64,000 nt of DNA from Clostridium estertheticum subsp. estertheticum (lineage in GTDB: Bacteria; Bacillota; Clostridia; Clostridiales; Clostridiaceae), in NCBI RefSeq assembly GCF_001877035.1, contig NZ_CP015756.1, positions 4,331,001-4,395,000 of the forward strand. Direction: 5' to 3'. Of the stretch, positions 55,798-62,775 are shown piece by piece. The position numbers were made by a program, and so were the translations under genes. Numbering within the stretch: position 1 is the stretch's first letter; each line of letters opens with the position of its first letter. The notes beneath the pieces were generated by a model. The model had not been told where the DNA came from. It ran no database searches and saw nothing but the letters and a program-made list of their open reading frames with translations.

Positions 55798-56340
55798 ATC
55801 ACTACATTCTCGTAACTTCTCTATAGTTTTTTCAATTACGGCTTTCATAGTCATGTGAGAAGTATCAATAACTAAATCATAGTTACTATCATTATCTATA
55901 TCAATGTTATATATTTCATTAAACCTTGTTACCTCGAGTCTTCTTCTTCCAATTATCCTCTCTTTGGCCTCTTGCACACAAGTATAATTTTCACACTCTC
56001 CTCGATTGCTTTCCATAGCACGTTCTACTGCAATATCTATATCCACTTTGAAATAAATCTTAAAAGAGTTTGGTATGAAATACCAAGCAAGTCTGGCATC
56101 AAAAATAAAGTTTTCATTCTCTATGCCAATTGCCATGGTCCTATTGTCAACCTCATGATCTAAATTGTTTTGGAACACATAATCATTGTATTCCATAATA
56201 GACATACCTTTTTCTACCGCAAGCCTTCTTTGTAATTCACCCACACTAAAATAGGTATAATCCATTACCTCACATACACCCTTAGCAACACTGCTCTTTC
56301 CCGAATATAAATCCCCTGTTATAGTTATTTTCAATTTCAC
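55789..56340 (-). CDS. Cytidylate-kinase-like P-loop protein
   Basis: A 183-residue nucleoside/nucleotide kinase of the cytidylate-kinase-like group. The P-loop is GDLYSGKSSVAKG (about 9-21), followed by FSVGELQRRLAVEKGMS, DNRTMAIGIENENFIFDARLAWYFIP, and the Arg-rich lid RIIGRRRLEVTRFNEIYNID. It is shorter than true CMP kinase (about 220 residues) and lacks its usual C-terminal substrate region, so the substrate is uncertain. The start is GTG with GGAGATGAT. The gene is alone, converging on UPF0756. Confidence 0.75.
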   Translation of the reverse strand: MKLKITITGDLYSGKSSVAKGVCEVMDYTYFSVGELQRRLAVEKGMSIMEYNDYVFQNNLDHEVDNRTMAIGIENENFIFDARLAWYFIPNSFKIYFKVDIDIAVERAMESNRGECENYTCVQEAKERIIGRRRLEVTRFNEIYNIDIDNDSNYDLVIDTSHMTMKAVIEKTIEKLRECSDKK

Positions 56341-56566
56341 ATCATCTCCTATACTTAAGAAATATTAAAAACTTTACATCACCAGAGGAACTAGCTCTAT
56401 CCCTCTCCTTGTTCTCATTCTTATATATTACCACAATTACTATATTTTTAAGAACAAATCAGAAAATTCATTTTCTTTTACAATATTATGATAATATAGG
56501 AAATTGCGGACTGAGCCTTTAATATGGTATTATGTATTTAATAAAATAATCATCTAGGAGGTTATT

Positions 56567-58390
56567 ATGGAAGGACAAAAATCATCTTACGCAAATCGAA
56601 AAAAACATTATGAAGATTTATTAAAAAAACAAACCCAAACCATAAGTTTTATAAGCTTATTGAGATTAATAATCTTTGTAGCCGGAATAAGCTTTTCAAT
56701 TTTCTTCTATATGCGAGATACTTATTACTTAAGTGTTTTTGTATTAACTACAACACTTATCACATTCATAACATTTGCAATAAAACATAAAAAAATAAAG
56801 TATAATAAAATCCGCTGTACTATTTTATGTGAAATTAATGAAAATTCCCTAAAACGTCTCGATAATAATTGGAAGGGTTTTTCTGATAGTGGTCAGGACT
56901 TTGTTGATGAAACCCACAGCTACTCAAGAGACCTAGATATATTTGGTGATAACTCTCTTTTCCAATGGATAAACACCTGTGTAACTTACCTAGGACGTCA
57001 AAAACTTAAGGAAACGCTCCAAAAACCTAAGTATAATATCGAAGAAATATACAAAAGGCAGAAAGCCGTAAAAGAGCTCGCTAAAAATATTGGATGGACA
57101 CAAAGATTTGAAGCAGAAGCAATCCTTAGTGAAAATAAAAATCATGATCCAAAGGAATTATTTAAGTGGGTAGAGGACAAAAATGAATTTTTCCTAAAAC
57201 CGGTAACTATAGCCGTAATAAGAATATTGCCAATAATAACTTTATCTCTTCTAGTATCCTCTTTTATTTTATCCGTAATATCATATAGAATATTTATGTT
57301 AGCAATCGTCCTCCACATAATACTTCTTTTAATTGGATATAAAGAAGTAAGTAGAAATTTGGACACCGTGTATCAATATAAAGATTCTATTCTTATATAT
57401 AATAGATTACTTAAGCACATAGAAAAGAAAAAGTTCGACTCAGAATACTTAATAAAATTAAAAGAAAAGCTTATAAATAAAGCTGGAATGAAAGCTTCCA
57501 CTCAGATTAAAAAATTGGCAAATCTAGTAACTGTAATATCTGACAGAAAAAACATTTACTATTTCCCTATAAATATACTTACTCTATGGGATTATCAGTG
57601 TTTAATTAATCTACAACGCTTTAAAAAAGCTAGTTCATCCTCTTTAAAAACATGGCTTGAAGTTATAGGTGAAATGGAAGCACTAAATAGTTTATCAACC
57701 ATAGCCTTCGAACACAGTGATTGGGCTATGCCAAAATTCCACGATAGTCCACCTATATTCGATGCTAAAAAGCTCGGTCATCCATTACTTGGAGATAAGA
57801 GAATATACAATGATATTCATATAGACAAGTCGCAAAATGTTATTTTAATAACAGGATCCAACATGTCAGGTAAAAGCACACTACTTCGTACAACAGGTAT
57901 TAATTTGGTTTTAGCCTATACAGGCGCTCCTGTGTGCTGTGAAAGTTTTACCTGCTCTATAATGGATATTTATACTTGCATGAGGACAAGTGATAATTTA
58001 GAAAAAAATATTTCCTCCTTCTACGCAGAACTTTTAAGAATAAAAAAACTTGTAACTGCAACCGAAGATAAGACCCCCATTTTTTTCTTATTAGATGAAA
58101 TTTTTAAAGGAACTAACTCTATTGATAGACATACCGGTGCTAAAGTTTTAGTTGCAAAACTAAGTAATGAAAATGCTTTAGGTTTTGTATCTACACATGA
58201 CCTAGAACTTGGTGACATAGAAAAAACAAATAGAAAAGTTAGAAATTATCACCTTCGTGAATATTATAAAGATGATAAACTATACTTTGACTATAAATTA
58301 CGAACTGGTGTTTCTACCACTAGAAATGCACTATACTTAATGAAAATGGCTGGACTTGAAATTCCTAGCGATATTGATCTTCCTAAATAA
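56567..58390 (+). CDS. Membrane-anchored MutS-like ATPase
   Basis: A 607-residue protein with a MutS-type ATPase domain at the C-terminus (Walker A GSNMSGKST at 430-438, Walker B FFLLDEIFKGTNS with Asp510-Glu511, and the FVSTHD switch). Two pairs of membrane spans are present, at about 28-48/53-72 and 213-265. The mismatch-recognition and connector domains of true MutS are missing; a lever-like helical region (about 270-420) remains, with the clamp insert greatly reduced. This is the architecture of YshD-like or MutS-related membrane proteins, not of MutS1 or MutS2 (no Smr domain). GGAGG precedes the ATG and a terminator follows. Function unknown. Confidence 0.88.
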   Translation: MEGQKSSYANRKKHYEDLLKKQTQTISFISLLRLIIFVAGISFSIFFYMRDTYYLSVFVLTTTLITFITFAIKHKKIKYNKIRCTILCEINENSLKRLDNNWKGFSDSGQDFVDETHSYSRDLDIFGDNSLFQWINTCVTYLGRQKLKETLQKPKYNIEEIYKRQKAVKELAKNIGWTQRFEAEAILSENKNHDPKELFKWVEDKNEFFLKPVTIAVIRILPIITLSLLVSSFILSVISYRIFMLAIVLHIILLLIGYKEVSRNLDTVYQYKDSILIYNRLLKHIEKKKFDSEYLIKLKEKLINKAGMKASTQIKKLANLVTVISDRKNIYYFPINILTLWDYQCLINLQRFKKASSSSLKTWLEVIGEMEALNSLSTIAFEHSDWAMPKFHDSPPIFDAKKLGHPLLGDKRIYNDIHIDKSQNVILITGSNMSGKSTLLRTTGINLVLAYTGAPVCCESFTCSIMDIYTCMRTSDNLEKNISSFYAELLRIKKLVTATEDKTPIFFLLDEIFKGTNSIDRHTGAKVLVAKLSNENALGFVSTHDLELGDIEKTNRKVRNYHLREYYKDDKLYFDYKLRTGVSTTRNALYLMKMAGLEIPSDIDLPK

Positions 58391-58427
58391 ACTCAATTTT
58401 TTTTAATATTTATTATTTTTTTAAACT

Positions 58428-58470
58428 AAAACTATCAAAATGCATGTAATGTATTTTGATAGTTTTTTTT
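58428..58470 (+). terminator. Terminator of the MutS-like gene
   Basis: A perfect 14-bp stem (58428-58441 with 58453-58466) with an 11-nt loop, followed by T8. It overlaps the end of the converging minus-strand gene. Confidence 0.92.
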
Positions 58471-59113
58471 ATTTTTTATAATCAAAAGATTTTCTCAACT
58501 GTATTATACTATCTCCATCAATATTGTAAAGTATTGCATTCTTGATGTCAGTCTTACTATGGGAATCAAGCTTGTTATAAGTAGATTTAATTCTAGCTTG
58601 ATCTGTCTTAAACTCATAAGAAGGATTAGTTTCAAGTTTGCCTACAGTTGAAATCATTATTGATATCACCTGTTTCTCCTTTTGTGACTGAACTTGCGAA
58701 TATGCATTATTTAGCTCGCCATGTACCTTTATTAACAAAAGGCGCTTATTTGCAGCTTTCACTAGGACATCTTTGGTGTTTCTTTCCTTTTTTCGAGTAA
58801 CATATTTAGACTTTTCAACCTCACCTCTTATAATTTCTAATTCTTTTTTTTTATCAATACCTGAAGTTTTATTTTCTGCTTTTTTACTCTCATCTACATC
58901 CCTTTGAGTTATCTTAAGAACACCACCTTTTAACATGGTATTTTTACTTTTATTTAAACCCTCAGTTGAATTCGTTTTTCTAAGATTTACCTTACTATTA
59001 GTTGATATTATAAATAAAAAGACGACAAATACTCCCAATAAAATAATCAATGACAATGATAGCATTTTTTTCTTTTTTTGATTACATTTTTTTATTCTTT
59101 TGTTTTTCGTCAT
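58469..59113 (-). CDS. Membrane-anchored protein of unknown function
   Basis: A 214-residue protein from the ATG with AAAGGGG upstream. A very basic cytoplasmic start (KNKRIKKCNQKKKK) is followed by one span (LSLSLIILLGVFVVFLFII, about 18-38), giving an inside-out type II topology. The external part is highly charged and mostly helical (SKKAENKTSGIDKKKELEII, EVEKSKYVTRKKER), then a conserved-looking C-terminal stretch with NNAYSQVQSQKEKQVISIMIS and TYNKLDSHSKTDIKNAILYN. No family was recognised. Its stop lies in the MutS-like gene's terminator. Confidence 0.6.
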   Translation of the reverse strand: MTKNKRIKKCNQKKKKMLSLSLIILLGVFVVFLFIISTNSKVNLRKTNSTEGLNKSKNTMLKGGVLKITQRDVDESKKAENKTSGIDKKKELEIIRGEVEKSKYVTRKKERNTKDVLVKAANKRLLLIKVHGELNNAYSQVQSQKEKQVISIMISTVGKLETNPSYEFKTDQARIKSTYNKLDSHSKTDIKNAILYNIDGDSIIQLRKSFDYKK

Positions 59114-59368
59114 ATTTCCCCTTTTTCTGCTTGATATCAATATGTTATCATATTCATAATCATTTTACACTTTGATACAGATTGTTAACAAAAAATTTAT
59201 CCATGTTTTAGTGTAACTTTTTAAATAATAAAATTACCACACCATTTTTGATTAACAATTTAACCATGTATATATTTTAGCAATTTCCCTATGTTTCAAT
59301 AGGTTTTTAATATTATTTTAGAGCAAAATAGTAACATAGTAATGGAGAGAAAGGAGAAATATAATCCT

Positions 59369-59512
59369 ATGAAAATTAATTTAAAGTTAAAAAATTTTAT
59401 TATAATAATTTCCATAATTGCTCTTTTAAAAGGTTACTTTTTATCCAATTATGCCAGCAAAACTAAAGACTATAAAGATAAATATGGTGTTTATCTAGTC
59501 TTAGCTGAATGA
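59369..59512 (+). CDS. Small ORF (47 residues) with a membrane-segment start
   Basis: The ATG is about 11 nt behind AAGGAG. The peptide begins MKINLKLKNF, continues with a hydrophobic run IIIISIIALL and then KGYFLSNYASKTKDYKDKYG, so it looks like a short signal or anchor followed by a polar tail. An ATG nine codons upstream is in frame, but no ribosome binding site supports it. A terminator follows, and the gene is oriented opposite to its neighbours. Possible small membrane or exported peptide; no family recognised. Confidence 0.5.
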   Translation: MKINLKLKNFIIIISIIALLKGYFLSNYASKTKDYKDKYGVYLVLAE

Positions 59513-59534
59513 TTCAATAAAATACAAAAAAAAT

Positions 59535-59599
59535 AAAAAAATTGTATATGCTAACCTAAGGATATAATTGCCCTTAAGGAAAGTTTATACAATTTTTTT
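59535..59599. terminator. Bidirectional terminator before the nitroreductase 3' end
   Basis: A 14-bp perfect stem (59535-59548 with 59586-59599) with a smaller inner hairpin (CCTAAGG/CCTTAAGG region) and A- or T-runs at both ends; it serves the small plus-strand ORF and the converging nitroreductase. Confidence 0.8.
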
Positions 59600-59611
59600 A
59601 AAATATATAAA

Positions 59612-60361
59612 TTATTTATTACCTTTAAATCCTTGTCTTTCAAGTGATTCTTTCACTTTTGGATAATAAAAATATTTATATGTTCCTGATATATCCTGGC
59701 TCCATGAATTGCTAAGTCTACCATTTGTTACTTTTATCATATGATCTTTAACTACTTTATCATATTTTTTAATTTTTGATTTCAACTCTAAAGAATCTTT
59801 ATTGTAAACTTCTTTATTATAAATCACATCTTTAGGAAATCTTGGTTTAACTTCTGACTTATCAGCCGGATGACCAATGACAAGTCCTACCATCGGATAT
59901 ACAAGTTCAGGTAATTCTAAAAGTTCAGCTACTGCCTCCGCCTCTTTTCTGATACCTCCTATTGGTACAATTCCAAGACCTAATGACTCTGCTGCAGCTA
60001 TCGCATTACTAAGTGCCAATCCTACATCTACTGCACCTACTAATTTTGCTTCTTCACTTTCAGTAATTACAAACTCTTCGCCATTAATTTCAGACGCAAG
60101 CTTAGCTCTATAAAAATCTGCACAAAACACTAAGAAAACAGGTGCTTTATCAACATAAACTTGATTTCCCACAAGTTTTGATAACTTATTTTTCTTCTCA
60201 ATATTTTGCACACTAATTATAGTAACTTGTTGCCCATTTATAGAAGAAGGAGCAGCTTGACTAGCTCTTATTATTAGGTCTAAATCTTCCTCACTTACAG
60301 CATCAGATTTATAATCTCTAACTGATCTATGATCATTTAATAATTTAATTACTTCATTCAT
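59612..60361 (-). CDS. NADPH-dependent nitroreductase (NfsA/FRP-like)
   Basis: A 249-residue FMN oxidoreductase, counted from the ATG with GGAGACG upstream. The family features are LLNDHRSVRDYKSDAVSEED at the N-terminus (FMN phosphate contact), SQAAPSSINGQQ (about 38-49), AAESLGLGIVPIGGIRKEAE, and VYPMVGLVIGHPADKSEVKPR (about 160). These point to the NfsA/Frp group of flavin reductases and nitroreductases. A consensus promoter lies about 50 nt upstream, and the transcript ends at a bidirectional terminator. Confidence 0.9.
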   Translation of the reverse strand: MNEVIKLLNDHRSVRDYKSDAVSEEDLDLIIRASQAAPSSINGQQVTIISVQNIEKKNKLSKLVGNQVYVDKAPVFLVFCADFYRAKLASEINGEEFVITESEEAKLVGAVDVGLALSNAIAAAESLGLGIVPIGGIRKEAEAVAELLELPELVYPMVGLVIGHPADKSEVKPRFPKDVIYNKEVYNKDSLELKSKIKKYDKVVKDHMIKVTNGRLSNSWSQDISGTYKYFYYPKVKESLERQGFKGNK

Positions 60362-60410
60362 ATTGTCGTCTCCAGTCATTTATTATTTGTTAATAATTCT
60401 TATTATTTAT

Positions 60411-60439
60411 ATAATACTCTCTATCATTTCCTTTGTCAA
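60411..60439 (-). promoter_or_regulatory. Promoter of the nitroreductase gene
   Basis: Consensus TTGACA (60434-60439), 17-nt spacer, TATTAT (60411-60416) on the minus strand. Confidence 0.75.
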
Positions 60440-60538
60440 TATTTAGTCTATGTTTGTTAATGTCTTTTAAGTCCACTTTGGTTTTTAATGAGTTGCAGAT
60501 AAAATCTTCTAACTTCTTTTATTATTTACCCTTGTTTC

Positions 60539-60673
60539 TTAAAAATCTCCAAAACCTATATATTCACCATTAAATCTACTTTCTAAATACTGTGATGCAT
60601 CTTTAACGGTTTTAAAGAAACTAACCTCATAATTATTTTTTTCAAGTGCTAAAATAGTTTTTTCAATATTCAT
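60539..60673 (-). pseudogene. Short ORF (44 residues) resembling a truncated LUD-domain protein
   Basis: The ATG has GGAGG about 12 nt upstream. The peptide reads MNIEKTILALEKNNYEV, then FFKTVKDASQYLESRF, then GEYIGFGDF before a TAA. This resembles the first 40 residues of LUD (lactate utilisation/LutC-like) proteins, where a similar helix is followed by a Gly-rich GFGGS strand, but it ends right there. No further LUD sequence was found in the 140 nt beyond. It is either a truncated remnant or an unrelated small protein. Confidence 0.45.
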
Positions 60674-60702
60674 GATTTTACTATACCTCCAATGTTTTTT
60701 AA

Positions 60703-61134
60703 TTATATCTGTTTATATAAATGTTTTAATAATAGTATTTTCTTTCTATAATCATCTTCATCCTTTAAAATAATATTCTTTTGAGGTAAATTAAATAAAA
60801 CTTTAACACTTTCATCGTACTTACTAAGATTTTCATTGGTCTCATCAACTAAATTAAGGTTGCATAATGATTTCTCATATTCATCATCAGTAAGTATTTT
60901 ATTGCTCTTTAAATCATTAAGTGTTGAGAGTATGTCAACATCAAATTTAATTTTATTGCTATGTTTATTATCAGTATATATTTTATTCAATTGATAAAAT
61001 GCAGGACTGAAAAACCCAATTAACCCAAATAAAATAATACCAAATTCTCCAGCTTGACCATCTATATTTAAAATTACCGATCCCAATATTAGACCTAAAA
61101 ATCCACAAATTATTGAGTATATAATTAACTTCAT
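60703..61134 (-). CDS. Small membrane protein with SHOCT-like tail
   Basis: A 143-residue protein from the ATG with GGGGTGG upstream; a 27-codon longer frame precedes that site and is rejected. Two N-terminal membrane spans (LIIYSIICGFLGLILGSVIL and FGIILFGLIGFFSPAFYQL) are followed by a cytoplasmic part with ILSTLNDLKSNKILTDDEYE (about 65-84), the short helix-turn pattern of SHOCT domains. The remaining C-terminus is charged. It is 29 nt before the LUD-like fragment, so they may be cotranscribed. Function unknown. Confidence 0.65.
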   Translation of the reverse strand: MKLIIYSIICGFLGLILGSVILNIDGQAGEFGIILFGLIGFFSPAFYQLNKIYTDNKHSNKIKFDVDILSTLNDLKSNKILTDDEYEKSLCNLNLVDETNENLSKYDESVKVLFNLPQKNIILKDEDDYRKKILLLKHLYKQI

Positions 61135-61301
61135 AGCCACCACCCCTTCTTCACAATAAAAAAGATAAAAACCAAAGATAATATTATAAAATATCTCCCA
61201 GCTTTTATCCTTCAATTAGCACAATTAAACTCTGTCAAATTAAATCATCTTTTATACCCTGTCCCCCCCTAGACCCATCCTAGTATGAATTTCCTCCGGA
61301 A

Positions 61302-61423
61302 GTGACTTGAAATAAGAAGTGCAGAAACAATTGAAATCCCATTTAGAAATTCTTGTTTTGCGAAAGCAAAACATTAGAATTTCTTAATGAGATTTCACGT
61401 TTCAAACTCTTATTTCAAGTCAC
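61302..61423. repeat. Long hairpin element, copy 2, capped by a GAAA tetraloop
   Basis: A near-palindrome of about 122 nt. GTGACTTGAAATAAGA (61302-61317) pairs exactly with 61408-61423, GAAATTCT pairs in the middle, and GTTTTGC-GAAA-GCAAAAC (61355-61372) forms a perfect cap with a GNRA-type loop on the plus strand. The arms match those of copy 1 at 48055-48257, including the CTAGTAT flank. It lies 26 nt after the galE stop. The rest of the 315-nt gap holds nothing recognised. Confidence 0.8.
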
Positions 61424-61449
61424 CTAGGAGAACTTTCAAAGGATAACTC

Positions 61450-62436
61450 TTATTTACTGTATCCTTCTGGATGACCTTTATGCCAATTCCATGCAGTTTC
61501 TATAATAGTTTCAAGAGAAGCATATTTAGGTTCCCATCCGAGAACTTTTTTAGCCTTATCACTAGAAGCTATAAGTACCGCTGGATCTCCTGCACGTCTA
61601 GGCGCCATTTCAGCCTTTATGTTAATTCCAGTAACTTTTCTTGTTGCTTCAATAACCTCTGCAACAGAAAATCCTTTTCCATTTCCAAGATTACAAGTTA
61701 TACTGTCCTCTCCTCGTCTAAGCCTCTTCACCGCAAGTAAATGAGCACTAGCAAGGTCAGTTACATGAACATAATCTCTAACACAAGTACCATCCTCTGT
61801 TTTGTAATCATCACCAAATATCATTATCTTCTCTCTTTGTCCAAGTGCTACCTGAAGAATAATAGGTATCAAATGAGATTCTGGTCTATGATCTTCTCCT
61901 ATTTTTGAGCTTATATGTGCACCTGCTGCATTAAAATATCTTAAAGCAGTATATTTTATGCCATAAGCATTATCACACCATTTTAATATTTTTTCAACAC
62001 ATAGCTTTGACTCTCCATAAGGATTAGTAGGAAAAGTCTTATCATCTTCAAGTATAGGAATATTATCTGGCTCACCATAAGTCGCTGCAGTCGATGAGAA
62101 CACTATATATTTAACCTTATGATCTCTCATAGCCTTTAATAAATTTACTGTAGAACCAATATTATTTTCAAAATATTTTAAAGGTTCTACAACACTCTCA
62201 CCAACTAATGAATCTGCTGCAAAATCTATAACTGCATCTATAGTATTCTCCGTAAAAACTTTGTTAAGTATAACATCATCTCTTAAATCTCCACAATATA
62301 GCTTTCCACCTATTAATGCATCATGATGTCCCTTTTGAAAATTATCTAAAACAACTACCTCTTCACCTTTTTCTAAAAGTTCAGCTACCATATGACTTCC
62401 AATATACCCTGCTCCACCACATACCAAAATTGCCAT
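61450..62436 (-). CDS. galE: UDP-glucose 4-epimerase
   Basis: NAD-dependent short-chain dehydrogenase-type enzyme that interconverts UDP-glucose and UDP-galactose (possibly also the N-acetyl forms). The 328 residues begin with the Rossmann motif [12 protein letters not shown], have the catalytic [11 protein letters not shown] and Tyr-x-x-x-Lys in [14 protein letters not shown], and RYFNAAGAH for substrate binding. AGGAGAA precedes the ATG. It stands alone, without galK or galT nearby, so it may serve surface polysaccharide synthesis. The long hairpin element follows. Confidence 0.96.
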   Translation of the reverse strand: MAILVCGGAGYIGSHMVAELLEKGEEVVVLDNFQKGHHDALIGGKLYCGDLRDDVILNKVFTENTIDAVIDFAADSLVGESVVEPLKYFENNIGSTVNLLKAMRDHKVKYIVFSSTAATYGEPDNIPILEDDKTFPTNPYGESKLCVEKILKWCDNAYGIKYTALRYFNAAGAHISSKIGEDHRPESHLIPIILQVALGQREKIMIFGDDYKTEDGTCVRDYVHVTDLASAHLLAVKRLRRGEDSITCNLGNGKGFSVAEVIEATRKVTGINIKAEMAPRRAGDPAVLIASSDKAKKVLGWEPKYASLETIIETAWNWHKGHPEGYSK

Positions 62437-62543
62437 TAACTAAATTCTCCTCTCATAAAGCTCTTTATTTAATCTATAATCATTTTAACACATTTTTTCT
62501 ATTAGTCATAAATTTGTTATTCGGTTACATTATTTCTATACAG

Positions 62544-62573
62544 TTGACACTACAGTGCCTCGTGGAATATAAT
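62544..62573 (+). promoter_or_regulatory. Promoter of the mgtE leader
   Basis: Consensus TTGACA (62544-62549), 18-nt spacer, TATAAT (62568-62573). Transcription would start near 62580, about 195 nt before the mgtE ATG. Confidence 0.75.
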
Positions 62574-62592
62574 AAATTATCTTAATTACTTA

Positions 62593-62625
62593 AGCTTTTT
62601 AGTACTGTGCTAAAAGGCTATTTTT
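62593..62625 (+). terminator. Terminator-like hairpin at the start of the mgtE leader
   Basis: AGCTTTTTAG (62593-62602) pairs over 10 bp (one G-U) with 62610-62619, 7-nt loop, followed by ATTTTT. It lies only about 13 nt after the predicted transcription start, so it would act as an attenuator or 5' stabiliser rather than as the end of an upstream gene (galE points the other way). Confidence 0.6.
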
Positions 62626-62641
62626 ATGGGAGGTGGTATAA

Positions 62642-62740
62642 ATGGATTCCGGACCTGGTCAGAATACATATTGTGTAAAGTTTAATATTATTATAGAGAG
62701 AGAATTCATATATACTAATGCGCAAGTACCACTATTTTGA
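62642..62740 (+). CDS. Leader ORF (32 residues) upstream of mgtE
   Basis: An ATG with an excellent GGGAGGTGG eight bases or so upstream opens a 32-codon frame starting MDSGPGQNTYCVKFN and ending in QVPLF, 35 nt before mgtE. It has no membrane span. Its position between an attenuator-like hairpin and a magnesium transporter suggests a regulatory leader peptide or a small partner protein. No family recognised. Confidence 0.5.
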   Translation: MDSGPGQNTYCVKFNIIIEREFIYTNAQVPLF

Positions 62741-62775
62741 AACTTTTCCCTATAGCCACAATTAGGAGGTACAAC

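Noticed and set aside
59182-59191. TTGTTAACAA as a Rex operator
   Set aside because: Only a 10-bp match, not the full spaced Rex consensus, and no redox gene directly downstream.
62521-62775. M-box riboswitch upstream of mgtE
   Set aside because: The conserved M-box core sequences and the long multi-stem layout are not seen; the leader is short and contains a small ORF instead.
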